DNA from: Strigops habroptila
Lineage: Eukaryota; Chordata; Aves; Psittaciformes; Psittacidae
DNA length: 64,000 nucleotides
NCBI RefSeq assembly: GCF_004027225.2
Contig: NC_044296.2
Coordinates: forward strand, 3,826,796 to 3,890,795
Reading direction: 5' to 3'
The notes under the pieces were generated by a model. The model worked only from the letters and a program-made list of their open reading frames with translations. It was not told the DNA's origin and ran no database searches. Position numbers and translations under genes: made by a program. Shown in pieces: positions 34,471 through 47,440 of the stretch (the stretch's first letter is position 1; the number at the start of each line of letters is the position of its first letter).

Positions 34471-35060
34471 CTTGGGCTGCAGCAAAAGGAGTGTGACCAG
34501 GAGGTCGAGGGAGGGGATTCTGCCCCTCTGCTGCGCTCTGGGGACACCCCCCTGCAGTCCTGATCCAGCTCTGGGGCAGCAGCACAAAAGGGACGTGGAG
34601 CTGCTGGAGCGAGGCCAGAGGAGGCCCCGGAGCTGCTGCGAGGGCTGGAGCAGCTCTGCTCTGGAGCCAGGCTGAGAGAGCTGGGCTGGGGCAGCCTGGA
34701 GAAGAGAAGGCTCCTGAAGGGGAGACCTTAGAGCAGCTCCAGTGCCTAAAGGGGCTCCAGGAAACCTGGAGAGGGGCTTTGGACAAGGGCCTGTAGGGAC
34801 AGGACAAGGGGAATGGCTTTAACCTGCCAGAGAGGAGATTGAGATGAGCTCTGAGGCAGAAGCTCTTCCCTGTGAGGGTGCTGAGGCGCCGGCACAGGAT
34901 GCCCAGAGAAGCTGTGGCTGCCCCATCCCTGGCAGTGTTCAAGGCCAGGTTGGACACAGGGGCTTGGAGCAACCTGCTCTAGTGGAAGGTGTCCCTGCCC
35001 GTGGCAGGGGGTTGGGACTGGATGAGCTTTAAGGTCCCTTCAACCTAAACCATTCCATTA
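34471..35060 (+). mobile_element. CR1 LINE 3'-end fragment, about 590 bp (sense)
   Basis: It starts at CTTGGGCTGCAGCAAAAGG and continues through GGTCGAGGGAGGGGATTCTG and the full terminal block to a decayed 3' tip (CAACCTAAACCATTCCATTA). It is colinear with the 55952-56554 copy. Confidence 0.93.
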
Positions 35061-37473
35061 TCCTTGCCTGGACAAATCCTTACCTCTGCAAAAGAACCGA
35101 GCTGAACATGTTATTCAACCCGATGAATTGTTTTCTGCCTTCAAAGGCATTTCCATTTCATTTCTTAACGTTGAAAATACTGAACTGAAAATATAAATTT
35201 AACTGAAAATTTTAAAATCTTGGGAGTTTTTTTTAAACAAATTGCAGAATTCCACATCTTGCTGTCGGATGCTGTTGAACTCATCTTTGCAGGACTTGTT
35301 CCTGCCATACCAGGCCAGTTGTCCTGACGAGCGCACAAAGCCTTGTTGGACTCTATCACCCAGCTCAAGGCACAAAGTCAAGCAGTGAGGAATATTCACC
35401 CGCAGACCGTGAAACAAGTCTTGCTCTAGTGCTTTCCTCCACTGGAGGGCAGATCATGCACAGGCATGTGCAGGGTGAAGGTGACTGTCCTGTTCAGACA
35501 CAAGGAACCCCCAATCTGCTTCATTCGGACATTTCTGAAAGTCAATCAATAAAATAAGAAACGAGGAAAGCCAAATTTGTTATCTGCACCTCTGAAATCA
35601 ACCCAGGTTTGATATCAGCTTTACTAATGAGAACGATCATATGGGGTAGCTGAAGGTCCAGCCATTCACAAGCACTGGTTTTCTTGCAGGAGGAGCCTCC
35701 TCATGCCTGGGGCATGCAAGTTCTGCGTTGAGTTTAAATGCAATTAAGAGCATGGAAGACGAGAGCAGCATTGAGCTACCCAAGAGGCACACACAAGCAT
35801 TGCATGGACATGCAGGGAACAAACTGGAAAAGCCAGAGTTCAGCTGGACTTGGCTGAGGACCAGAGGCAGAAGGAACAGTTCAGCATGTGAACGCCTTAC
35901 CCTTCTCCCGTCTGCTCCAGGTTTATAAAGAGCCATTCTCTGCCACAAGACAGATGAGGTTTATCTTAGTGTCCCTCCTCTTTTCCAGGTACAGAATCCA
36001 TGGTGCACCTCACACAGGCTGCACAGCTGAATTATGATGCCTTAGACCCCATCATCTTCTGAACCTGAAACTCATCCTGCCCACTGCAGAGTTAAGGACC
36101 TTTAAGGCAGGCAGCCAAATCGGGTCCAAACTCATTTCCACCTGCACATTTCACTGCACCGCCAGGCCCCTGCATGCTGTCATGGCCAAAAAGCCACACA
36201 CACTTTCTGAGATCCACCACTTGCATCCATGGAAAGGCAGAGCTCCCTTCCTTCCTGCTAGGGGAGCCAGCATTCCCAGAGGATGATTTTGGAGCCGATA
36301 CCCACCAACAAGCTGTTGTGTCACATCGGATTGAAGATGCTCTCACAGGATGCAATCCCATAGCTGGCACAATGGTGGAGGCCCTTGATGCAGTAATTCC
36401 AAGCATGAACTTAACCACCTCCCCAGAAGTGAGGAGAACATCTAGGAAGCTGTAGCCACCTTCTTGTCTTACCCCTCCTTGGGCAAAGCCTTGCAAGATG
36501 CAGGTGTTTGCACTTGCCAAGATCCATCCATGTCCTTCTGGCAGATGTTTTCTAGCAAGCAGCATGGGTCACCCTGCAGCCAGCAGACCCAGGCAGGCTG
36601 ATATGACCAGGCAAGCAGGAGACAGCCTCAGTTCCATGCTGAAATCCGGGCTACTTTACATTCAGAACCTACTTACTTACGTTAATAACAAAACTGTGCA
36701 TAGCAACCAGTGCAAAAGCACTTGAGCACCATTCCCATAGGTTTCCAGAGGCCTCGCCTTCGAGCTGTCACCTTGTGGCTCTCAATGTATTGGTTTCTTC
36801 TGGAAGTGCCTTTCCCAATGCATCCTGGCTGTCCCGTTGGAGGCTTCTGGACTTCAACCACCTGAAAGCCCCACTCACCTCTGCAAAGCTCGGGGCTGTT
36901 GGGTTCTGCTCTGAGGGGTGCTCGGTGCTTCGATAGCTCCATTTCCCAGGTTCACAAGGGGAGTCTCCCCAAGTGGTGGAGCCTCACAGCCTGCCAGGAA
37001 ATAATTACTCACTCCAGCAGTCAGCAAAAATCCCTGCCCAGGGTTCATCATACACAGTATTTCTGCAACTGAAGCCCTCACAATCAGGGATGGAAATACC
37101 CCCATGTACCAAGATAGAACAGAGCTCTGAAAAGAGGATGTGGGGACAGCAGAAATGATAACGTCTCTCTCTGCCAGCTAAGAAGGGGCTGTGGCTGTCA
37201 CACACACAAACTTGAGACTCTGAACAAGGCCCCTCTCACAGGCACGTGGTGCTGTGCTGGCACCGCTTGGCCACTTGGTAGCAGTTGCCACCAGTGCTCC
37301 ACTGTGCTCTTTTGAGGGGGCAGGAGAGAGGGAGGGAAGGGGTTCATCCAACCACTCTTGGTGGGATGCTGGAGGTGGAGGAGTCCGTGGGTGTAACAGG
37401 GCTGTCCAGGGAGTGATCAGACCTGAACCAAGGTGCCCATTCCACGCTTAAGCTTCTTGGGAGGGAAGTTCAG
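35061..37473. other. Intergenic, no recognised gene
   Basis: Between two CR1 copies I see no exon of a known gene. Overlapping unassigned open frames occur on both strands at 36092-36565 (minus, 157 codons) and 36174-36455 (plus, 93 codons). I do not recognise either translation. Confidence 0.6.
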
Positions 37474-37904
37474 AGCAGGTCCAGAGGAGGCCACAGAGCT
37501 GCTGCGAGGGCTGGAGCAGCTCTGCTCTGGAGCCAGGCTGAGAGAGCTGGGCTGGGGCAGCCTGGAGAAGAGAAGGCTCCTGAAGGGGAGACCTCAGAGC
37601 AGCTCCAGTGCCTAAAGGGGCTCCAGGAAACCTGGAGAGGGGCTTTGGACAAGGGATGGAGGGACAGGACAAGGGGAATGGCTTTAACCTGCCAGAGGGG
37701 AGACTGAGATGAGCTCTGAGGCAGAAGCTCTTCCCTGTGAGGGTGCTGAGGTGCTGGCACAGGGTGCCCAGAGAAGCTGTGGCTGCCCCATCCCTGGCAG
37801 TGTTCAAGGCCAGGTTGGACACAGGGGCTTGGAGCGACCTGGGGGCTGGAACTGGATGAGCTTTAAGGTCCCTTCCAACCCAATCAAGTCTGTGAGTCTA
37901 TGAC
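37474..37904 (+). mobile_element. CR1 LINE 3'-end fragment, about 430 bp (sense)
   Basis: It runs from AGCAGGTCCAGAGGAGGCC to the tip GTGAGTCTATGACC. A small internal deletion has removed the GTGTCCCTGCCCGTGGCAGG segment (after GGAGCGACCTGGGGG). Confidence 0.92.
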
Positions 37905-40490
37905 CTTCCACAGCAAAATCAGAAACCAACAGCCTCTACCGCCAAAACCAGGAGAAGAAACAGCAGGCAAAGTCCTTCTCCTACATCACCCCATAAGCAA
38001 GGGCACCAGCTGCTCCAGTTAAGACTTGGTCTCCCCTTTGAAGCGGCACATGTGCACGGGCAGACACACACAGAGAGGCCATGGAAACTGCACTCCTGAG
38101 AGAGGAAAGGCAAAGGAAGATGCAGCAGTTCCTCTATGACTACATGCAACACATGGGACTACGTGTGACTACGTACATGGAGTCCCACGGGACTACATAC
38201 ATGGGACTACATGCAACACATGGGACTACATACAGTGCACAGGGGAGGCTATGTGTATTTCTGATGTTCTGTTCTGTGTAAAGGCTTCTTTCATGACACA
38301 GGCGCAGTGCTGGAGCTGTCTCCCACACAGCCACCGACCGGCATCTGTCCCCGAGTCCACCTGCTCCAGGAAACACTGGGAAACAGCCCCTGCCTGTTCC
38401 TCAGAGCTGCTGCTGAACCGTGGTCGTCTTCCACCCGACCAGTCCCTCCGCCTGCTCTGCCTGAGCAGAGGAACCATCTGCAGCTGCCAGTCCAGGCTGC
38501 ACCCATCTGCCCAAGGGAAGGATTTAACCCGTCTGGGCCTGCACTGGGGCTGACAATGCTTGTGTTCTATAGCCTGGGCTGATCTGCTCCACTTCTGTTG
38601 CCATGCAATGGAATGCCTTAATTTTGTATTTAATTTTGCAACTATAGGTGCCTCAGCTTTAGTCTTTGAGTTGCTCATCACTTCCAAGTCAAAAGGAGAT
38701 GCTCCGGTAAACAACCTTTATTTCTGTCATTGAGAAGCAAATCTCCCACTTTCTTGTAGGGAACCCCACAGAGGAGGACCTCAGTTTCCCCTGCAGCCCC
38801 TGTATGGGTGTATCCCATGCTGCTTCTCACCTGTGTGAGTGCACCTTTCAGCAGCACCACAGTCACCCTCCTTTCCTCCTTGCTGCTGTTGATGGAGATG
38901 GAAAGGTTTCACCCTTACCAGTTGGGAAAGGCCATTTACAGCCCTTCAGATGCCCCTCACAATTAGCCATTTTGGACAAATGCAACCACTGTTTGTGTTA
39001 CTGCTGCCTTTTACAGTGTGTCCAATGCTTTGCAATGGCTGAATGCCACCGAGGTAGGAATGGATTCCATGGGGATGAGCCCATGCCCCCGTCCCTTGGT
39101 GGGCCAGCTGAGTGTCACTGCAGGAACAGGGGAGAAGGCTGGATGGTGTGGCAGGGGCAGCGCGGGAGCATTGCCCCTTTGGGCAGCACTGGGAGCCCAG
39201 ATGAGCTCAGCCCAATTGTCATTTTATGCCAGTGGGGTCTTGGGCTGTCCCAGCCATGAGGAGCCTCCCAGAGGGAGGCAGAAGCCCAGTCTGGCATCTC
39301 AGTGGAGCCTGTGAGGACATCCTGGTTCAGATGGAGGTTTGGAGCTGGCCCTCATGTCTAGCAGCAACAGGGCACAGGAGAAGGGGCTGCAGCATGAGAG
39401 CCTGTGGGGAGGCTCTTGGGGTGCTGAGGACCCAGCTCTCAAAGAAGAGGTCAGAGGGGAAGGTGGGATGAGGTGCTCAGTCTGCAGCATGGCCAAGAGA
39501 TGTGAGCAGCAGTCACAGCCAGTAGACAGGATGATGGCTGTGGACCACTGTGCCCTGTGCAGAAAAGCAACATGGATGATGCAAGGGTTGAGGAAGATGG
39601 GGGAACAGCAAATGGGAGGTCTTTATCAAAGTGGGTTCTTTTGGAAGAAGACACAGGATTGCAGGGACAACCCCTGAGAAGAAGGTAATGGGGGTATCCA
39701 CCTTCCAAGGAGGTGTCAGTCCTCCCTTGTGTTCATGCCAACAGGAGAGTCCTGCAGAAGTTGGTTTTCTTTTACATAAGAAGGCATTTTTTACAAGAAC
39801 AGACAGGAAAATTGGTCACGAATTGGTTGGCGTGGCCAACGTGCTGCCTGTTGATGACACCAAAGGAGAAACGTGCAGGGTGGGGAAGACAAAACTATTT
39901 GAATGAAAAAGTAAACAGAATTCAAGAGATTCGAGTAAAGGCAGAGCAGCCACAGTGCTCAGAGGTGACTGATTCACTCTGAAGTGCAGATTCTTCAGAC
40001 GGGATTTTCTCTTTGTGGGAGTCCTCCTTTCTGGTCATGCAGCCAAAGACGTGCTGAGGTTGGCTGGGCACCCTCTGGGCGCCTCCAGCCCAGTTGCTCC
40101 ACTGGAAGGACTCCCACATCCTTGCCAGATGTAGGCTGGAGGTGTTCTCCTCTCCGGCCTCAAGCCAGTCCTGCAGATCCAACCCCTGCCACTGGGAAAC
40201 TGGGTGGGTGTCCCCTGAACCAGAACCACTGGTGATGTATCATCCCAATGTATTTGCTCAGCAGGAGGGGAATAGCGGATGGTGATTTCTATTCTGCACC
40301 ATGCAGGCATGACAGGCTTGCACAGACCAGAGCCCCCCCCAGACCACTGCAGACCAGCACAATACAGGGAAAGAGGATGCACAATTCCAGCCATCAGCAT
40401 GCTGACCCCTGCAAGTGGCAGTTCAGCCACACAATGTCAGCGATGCATGTGGTGTTCCCCTACACGAATGCATCACTGATTTTACCTCTT
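37905..40490. other. Intergenic, no recognised gene
   Basis: It contains the small minisatellite at 38137-38232 and several short open frames in moderately GC-rich sequence. None shows a family I recognise or a convincing exon chain. Confidence 0.55.
38137..38232. repeat. Imperfect minisatellite of an ACATGGGACTAC-like unit
   Basis: Units such as GACTACATGCAACACATGG, GACTACGTACATGG and GACTACATACATGG recur about six times over 95 bases, with variable spacing and substitutions. Confidence 0.8.
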
Positions 40491-40885
40491 TCATAGAATC
40501 ATAGACTCACAGACTGGTTTGGGTTGGAAGGGAGCTTAAAGCTCCTCCAGTTCCAACCCCCTGCCACGGGCAGGGACACCTTCCACTAGAGCAGGTTGCT
40601 CCAAGCCCCTGTGTCCAACCTGGCCTTGAACACTGCCAGGGATGGGGCAGCCACAGCTTCTCTGGGCACCCTGTGCCAGCGCCTCAGCACCCTCACAGGG
40701 AAGAGCTTCTGCCTCAGAGCTCATCTCAATCTCCCCTCTGGCAGGTTAAAGCCATTCCCCTTGTCCTGTCCTTCCGTCCCTTGTCCAAAGCCCCTCTCCA
40801 GGTTTCCTGGAGCCCCTTTAGGCACTGGAGCTGCTCTAAGGTCTCCCCTTCAGGAGCCTTCTCTCCTCCAGGCTGACCCAGCCCA
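40491..40885 (-). mobile_element. CR1 LINE 3'-end fragment, about 395 bp (antisense)
   Basis: It has an intact tip (TCATAGAATCATAGACTCAC) followed by the full terminal block to CTCCTCCAGGCTGACCCAGC. It is the same subfamily as the 23485 copy, inverted relative to the 37474 copy. Confidence 0.93.
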
Positions 40886-41903
40886 GGACATACAGACATT
40901 CGCTGAGTGATCTTCACGGTCATCTTAATTTTGTTGCAAGATCATTATAAAGATTGATAAATGATCCTTTGTAAAATACTTTGAGCTCTTGGGTGGAGCA
41001 CCCTTTGGAATGGCAGAAAGCATTCCTTCCGTCCCATCTCCTTATTTAATTATGTAATAGGCACAGGAGAGACAGATTCCACACACATACCTCTTTATCT
41101 CCATAGACTGTCTTCTCCCCTCCTCTATACATTTACGTTGTAAACTCTACCTTTGATGGAGGCTGTCTCTTAAGGAATCTCAACACTTCCAGGTGCATTT
41201 CTCATGATATAATGTGATGGGCTAATTATTTTTCAAAGGGGGACCAAGGGTTTCTGCTTTTACCTTTGCTGTAAACTGAGCTCTGAATGCACTGGGAGAA
41301 TGAAATTGGAATCTTAACCCGTCCGCAGTGAGACTGAGACTGCGAGGCTGAGCGAGACAGGAGCTACAGAGCAGGTTACTGCAGCTGCTGGAGCAAAATA
41401 TGTCAACAGCTCTATGGTGATGGGCTCGGAGCCAACTGCAGTTGGTCTGTGGGTTTGAAAATTAGGCGCCAAATGGTTGTTTTGAAAAAGCCACACGGGG
41501 TTTGTTTGCATTGGCTGGAGACCAGGGCCAGGTTCTATGTAATACCAGTGCGGAGGAAGAGCGTTGCATGCTGCCCTCCCACTGCAGCAGCAGGCATCTA
41601 AGAGATGAGCAGAGCAGAGCTGGGATTCTTCCTGGCTGATAAAACTCAGAAGAGCTGCGTTTCGGAGCCAGTCCTCATCCTCCTCCACTCTCCAAACTGC
41701 CAAATGACTAAAAGATTAGGGGATTGCTTGTGGTAGGAGGGAACATGAACTCCTGCATGCATAGGCTGCATAGAGTCTCTTATCTTTGGATCCCCGACAG
41801 TATAACTAGAATGAAATTCAGCTCTGTATGTGAAAGTCAGAACTCATAACATTAGAGGTTATTTGCCCAATATTTCATTAAAGGGGGTATGAATAATCCC
41901 TTC
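40886..41903. other. Intergenic, no recognised gene
   Basis: Nothing recognised. A minus-strand open frame at 41314-41703 (129 codons) resembles no family I know. Confidence 0.5.
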
Positions 41904-42079
41904 CCAGGGACACTGTGGCTGCCCCATCCCTGGCAGTGCTCAAGGCCAGGTTGGACACAGGGGCTTGGAGCAACCTGCTCTAGTGGAAGTGCCCCTGCCC
42001 ACGGCAGGGAGTTGGAACTGGATGAGCTTTAAGGTCCCTTCCAACCCAAACCAGTCTGTGAGTCCATGATCCTATGATC
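41904..42079 (+). mobile_element. CR1 LINE 3' tip fragment (sense)
   Basis: It runs from CACTGTGGCTGCCCCATCCC to GAGTCCATGATCCTATGAT, the last roughly 175 bases of CR1. Confidence 0.9.
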
Positions 42080-44087
42080 TGAGATTAATTTTGCTCTGTA
42101 GCTATATAAATAGCAGCTGGTTATGCACACAAATGCCCCTGGCTCCATCTCCGCAGACTCCAGGGCTGCCGGCAGCTTGACTAGAAGGAAGTGGTGATCC
42201 TGTTCTTACCTGGACACCTCATCTGTTTTCAGTGATGTTTTCACAGTATTTTACTGCAAAGAAATCTGCCTGCCTATTACTTTGAAAGAATTCCTTCGCT
42301 ATGGGGACCCAGTGAGGGGAAGAACTCGGTAGCTAACGCTGCACTAAAGGCTGTGGTGTATCACACACTACAACAGTCCCTTTGCCTGTGAAGGTGCTGT
42401 ACTTCACAGGCCATGAAGGAGTTGTGCTGTTGAAAACCTCTCCACTGCTCTTGTGTTACAGCCCTGGCTCTTATTAGCATGTGGTATTGTAAGAAAATCA
42501 CTACGTGGAAAAGATTCAAAGTGGAATTGTGGGAAGTTGAGGGGCCCTGAGCACTGACACACACCACCGAGCCCCCCAGCTTCTTCCTAAATGGGGGGAA
42601 AGGGGAGGGGAATATTGGCGGGGTTTTCAATGAGAGTCTCATTTCTTTCTGGTCACATAAGACCAAGGTCTGGCTCCAGAACAAGAGTCTAAAGGGCCTG
42701 CCAGGCCCTCCTGACCATGAACATTGCTTGACTTCCTGCCACAAAGGAGCAAACATCCCAAGCCCAGACCTGAATTCTCCTCCTCAGACTTGATTAACGC
42801 TTCCCCCAGTGTGATACAGGTTTAATTCTGCCTCAATAAGGAAGCAAATGCTGTAGCACAACAATATTATTGTTCAAGGCTCTTGCCAAACATTGTATGC
42901 CTGGAATTAGAGATAAATATGCTCTCTACACATTACAGCATGATGTTTTGTCTTGAAAAAAATCCTTGTTCGACATACAGTCTGCTGTCCGTCTGCTTTA
43001 ATCCACAACTGTGCACGGTGTTCCTCTGCTCTTTTTTAGGTATCTCTTAGCAGACTTTCTCATAGCAGATAAGGAAGATCTCATCCGTGAGACATGGCAT
43101 ACTATTCATTTTCTCTACTTGCTTTGGTGCTTTCTGTCCTGATGCTGCTGGATGCAATTTTATTCAATGAAAGATGAAATTCTGGAGCAGAAATCTGTGG
43201 CAAGGGACGAGTGCTTCTTCCAGACTTCCAGTCATTGCTAGCAATTTTTTAAGCACTAATGCTGAGGCTGGCTTCGATTTGGACTGATAGGAAGATGTTC
43301 TGTGCTGTCTGTTCAGTCCTTGCCCGTTCCTGAAATAACTGAAAATATCTGAGACAATTGATTAAACTCTGACAGGTTGTTCAGTGAGAAAAGGAACACG
43401 AGGCAGAGGGGAAGTCTGGCAACTACAAGAAAGACAGAAATAATCCTGCAAGACACACACATCATAAAGTGTAGGATGAGAAAGGGGAGGGCATGGCAGC
43501 AGCTGCTGAGAAACTACAGCAGTTGAGGTAAGAAGCAGCAGTGGAAATCCTAAACCCCAGATTTGTGAAAATGTCAGAGTCATTATGAAATCCCAGGCAG
43601 CATCAGAAAACTCGTTACACCCAACTATATACAGGAAACTGGTCAACCACTGAGAAGATGCTCTGCATCAAAGGGTATGTGAGCTTCTCCTTTGTCTTTA
43701 TTACATACTCTAAGTAATCTATTAATTTATCTGATGGGAGAAGCACTCCCATCTGTGCTCTCTGATATCTGTGTTCTCTGATATCCCAAATACATGTTGA
43801 TATGTTGCAAGTACCTTTGAGCTAGAGCTCTGGTACAGAGCCAGGGCACTGCCAAGTTCCTGACTTTGTATCAGGGTGGAACCTGTGCATGCACAAGCAT
43901 CCTCCTGTGCTCTGCTTTCTACAAAGAGTAAACCTGATGAAGTGGGTGAGGCAGGAGCCTTGGTATGCTCCAGACAGGTTCCCAGTCTGAAAAGCCCAGG
44001 GAACATAGCCCCAGGGATTGCCACTCCAGTCAGGTAAGGCTGAGACATCCTTAGATTGTCCCTTTGTTAAACACTAAATAACTGGGT
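42080..44087. other. Intergenic, no recognised gene
   Basis: I see no CR1 copy and no exon chain. Open frames at 42361-42756 and 43722-44048 on the minus strand are unassigned and probably by chance. Confidence 0.5.
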
Positions 44088-44355
44088 CACAGAATCCCAG
44101 ATTGGGTTGTGTTGGAAGGGACCTTAAAGCTCCTCCAGCTCCAACCCCTGCCCCGGGCAGGGACACCTTCCACTAGAGCAGGTTGCTCCAAGCCCCTGTG
44201 TCCAACCTGGCCTTGAACACTGCCAGGGATGGGGCAGCCACAGCTTCTCTGGGCACCCTGTGCCAGCGCCTCAGCACCCTCACAGGGAAGAGCTTCTGCC
44301 TCAGAGCTCATCTCAATCTCCCCTCTGGCAGCTTAAAGCCATTCCCCTTGTCCTG
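44088..44355 (-). mobile_element. CR1 LINE 3'-end fragment (antisense)
   Basis: CACAGAATCCCAGATTGGG is followed by the terminal block, ending at CCATTCCCCTTGTCCTGG. Confidence 0.92.
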
Positions 44356-46100
44356 GGCTTCTGAAAGCAGAGAGGGAGCTCATTATAAAATTGTTTTGGG
44401 TAGCACTGAACTCTCCAGGTCCTTAATGAAAACCTAATTGCTAAATATTGAGAGACAAATGACCACACGGACTCTCGTTCAACACTAACCTATATCGTCA
44501 GAGTGATCCCAGAGGACGAGCATTTGAACAGATGCTAATTCCAGGACTAAAGCAGGCATTGTGCTCCCTGTAAAACACAGTTGTCCAGTGGGCCCTCAGC
44601 TTTGGCACTTCCCCTCCTCCCCTTGATGCTTTCCTCTCCCCACCCCCCCTCCTTCCCAAACTGTTCTTTTTACCAGACATAGGAAAAGCGAACAAACGCG
44701 TTAACAAGCAAGATAGATACAAGGGTGCCAAGGATGAAAGCGTGGAAGTATTCCGGTTCCTGCTAAAGAAAGGGACCTCCTAAAACAATACAGAATACAT
44801 CAGGTATTGATATTATTGAGGCATATTTCAGGAAGTGTATTTAGAAGAACAGATTTTACTGCAACACAGTTGATATCAGCACAAGGAAAAAAAAGTGCTA
44901 ACATTAGAAGGCAAAAAATAAAAAACCCAACCCAAACCCCCCAAACCAACAAATCCTTGAAACATTCAAACTTTCTAAGCCATTATCTAAAAAATCTGTC
45001 AGACAAAATAATGGAGGAGTTTGGGGTGAACTTCATGAACAAAAGGGATTTACGTCTGGATTACATTAGCAATCAAAATGAGGCAAAAGGTTTAAAAGGA
45101 TTTCCAAAATATGACAGATGCACGGAGTATCATGTCAAATCACAAGAGAAGAAATGAGCTAACCCCAAAATACCTATACCAAGGCTTGCAGCATTCCTAC
45201 AGTATCTTTTTTTTCTGGCTTAACATTACTGAAGTTTAAAACTGGTCTTCCCTGGATTTGCTGAGGCTGGAAACGGCTTGTTGAGAGAGAAGAAGTTCAT
45301 TCTAAGTGCAGGGCTTCATGCTCACACACAGATTTTTATTGTCGTGCTTTGCTCTGCTCGGGGGAAGGCAGAGAGGTTTGAAATGATGCAGATCGCACAC
45401 AGGCAGCGCCGGCCAGGAGCTGGGGCTGGGGCTGGAGCTGATCCAGGAGCAGTTGGTTTCCAGTTCGCAGACAGGCGCCAAAATTCAAAAAACGCCCCGC
45501 ACTTCAAATCCAAAGATGCGGATGAAAACAATGAGGAAGGAGGCGGCTCCAAGGGCTCCTGGGCTGTCCTTGCTGCAGCTCTGTGCCCAGAGCACGCAGA
45601 TGGGGCAGGATCTGACCTCCCAGCTCAGAAAAAGAGGCCACAGCACTCTGGGATTTGTAGTCTCTTCTTTCTGCTTCCTTTTCAGCTAAATTCACGTTAA
45701 AAAAAAAAAAAAACCAACGCTTGAATTCAATCAGAAAGCAAAGTTTTGCCCCAAGCTGTATATCATATTATCAGATGTCACTGATAAAGATCTGATTACA
45801 GAGACCTCCAAATAGGGGTGTGTGTGTGTAAATGCTTACAGAAAGGGCACATGTAGTGACCCCCAGGCTTACTTTCATACCCGCTATCATTCATAACTCC
45901 CTCCGTTAACCCACTGATACCCACGGCTTCGCAGACGTGGTGTGGAAGTCCCTGCCCTCAGTTCTCGGTAGGAGATAGAGGTGAAGGAGAAGTCAATGCT
46001 GTCCTACGAGAGATGATGCCCAAGGCAGGTGGGATGGGCACTCTGTTGCCTACAGCAGAAGCCAGGACAAGCCTTTCATTTCAGCTGCACAGTTTGAAAC
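44356..46100. other. Intergenic, no recognised gene; contains a small GC-rich block
   Basis: No exon chain is visible. The segment 45280-45690 is richer in G+C and CpG than its surroundings and ends in an ACTACAAATCCCAGAG motif (45661-45646 on the minus strand) typical of ZNF143/THAP11-bound promoters. See findings. Confidence 0.5.
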
Positions 46101-46374
46101 AGGACAAGGGGAATGGCTTTAACCTGCCAGAGGAGAGATTGAGATGAGCTCTGAGGCAGAAGCTCTTCCCTGTGAGGGTGCTGAGGCGCTGGCACAGGGT
46201 GCCCAGAGAAGCTGTGGCTGCCCCATCCCTGGCAGTGTTCAAGGCCAGGTTGGACACAGGGGCTTGGAGCAACCTGCTCTAGTGGAAGGTGTCCCTGCCC
46301 GTGGCAGGGAGTTGGAACTGGATGAGCTTTAAGGTCCCTTCCAGCCCAGACCAGTCTGATTCCATGATTCTATA
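46101..46374 (+). mobile_element. CR1 LINE 3'-end fragment (sense)
   Basis: It runs from AGGACAAGGGGAATGGCTTT to the tip GATTCCATGATTCTATAG. Confidence 0.92.
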
Positions 46375-47440
46375 GTATTTACATGGGTTGACTGATAAAT
46401 ATATGCAAGAGGGACTTATGGCCCTTTGCCAACAATGGTATAGAGTGCCCAGAATTCCTGGATTTATTCTAAGGTTTTTCAGTTTGAGGTGTACTTGATG
46501 TTAGGATCCCAGATTCGCTAACATGAGGATCATCTAGCTTCTCCTTTGAGGACAAACCCATCCGCACCTATTTGTTCAGTCTGGCTCCCTAAGTTTCTTT
46601 TCATACATCATGTGCAATATTTTCTTGCTTGCTTTCCTGTTTCTCTAGCTCTGTCCTCCCTCTCATGCACAGCAGCTCTGCATTATGCTCATGCTGCTTC
46701 TCTTCTTTGCTGTCTGTGGATATGGACAACAGACTTTGAATCTGGTTTTTCTCCTTCTGAGGCAGAGAATCTCCCTTTTCTCAGCCTTCCCTTGTAGCTG
46801 AAAGGCACAACAGCAGGAAGAGCTTTTCAGCCTCCAAAATTCTGGGACATGAGGAATTAGTTAATGGGAATGGTAATCCCATTTATGTTAATGCTCAAGA
46901 ACTGGGAGAAGTTGGGGTGTATTCAGTAAAAATATGTTTTGGGAAAAATAATAGTCCAACTCTTAAGGAAGGAACAACTTCCGAGTGGATTTGAGTTTGT
47001 ACATTTGGATGTATTCGGTGGGACTACAAGAGAATTTCACTGTAGTTTTGTTCTTCGACAGCCTGATGGGAGCCCGGGAGGTATTGCAACTTCTCAGGAA
47101 AACCTGGGAACTTCAGTGCTAACAGTAAAGGGCAGCAAACAGCACCAGCTCAAAGTAGTGCTGCGTTAGATAACTAACATGGAAACCTATTCTGTCAGTT
47201 AAATATTACACAGATTCCGATACCCGCACCCGCCAAGGGCTAAGCGGCTGCTGCAGCTGGGAGCGGCACTGGGAGCCCCTGAGGCGTGCATGAGGGAACG
47301 CTGGTCCCTCCTGGTTTTATTACTACATAGAGCTTCCCTTGAAGATTGTCCCCTGTTTTCTGCCCTTCCCTCACACTCACGACAGCCTCAATCAGTATTT
47401 TAACACACGGCACAAGCCACACTTTGGGTTAAAGAACACA
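46375..47440. other. Intergenic upstream of the LMNB2 promoter
   Basis: The only sizeable open frame (46939-47169, plus strand, 76 codons) is unassigned. From about 47220 the sequence grades into the CpG-rich promoter. Confidence 0.5.
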
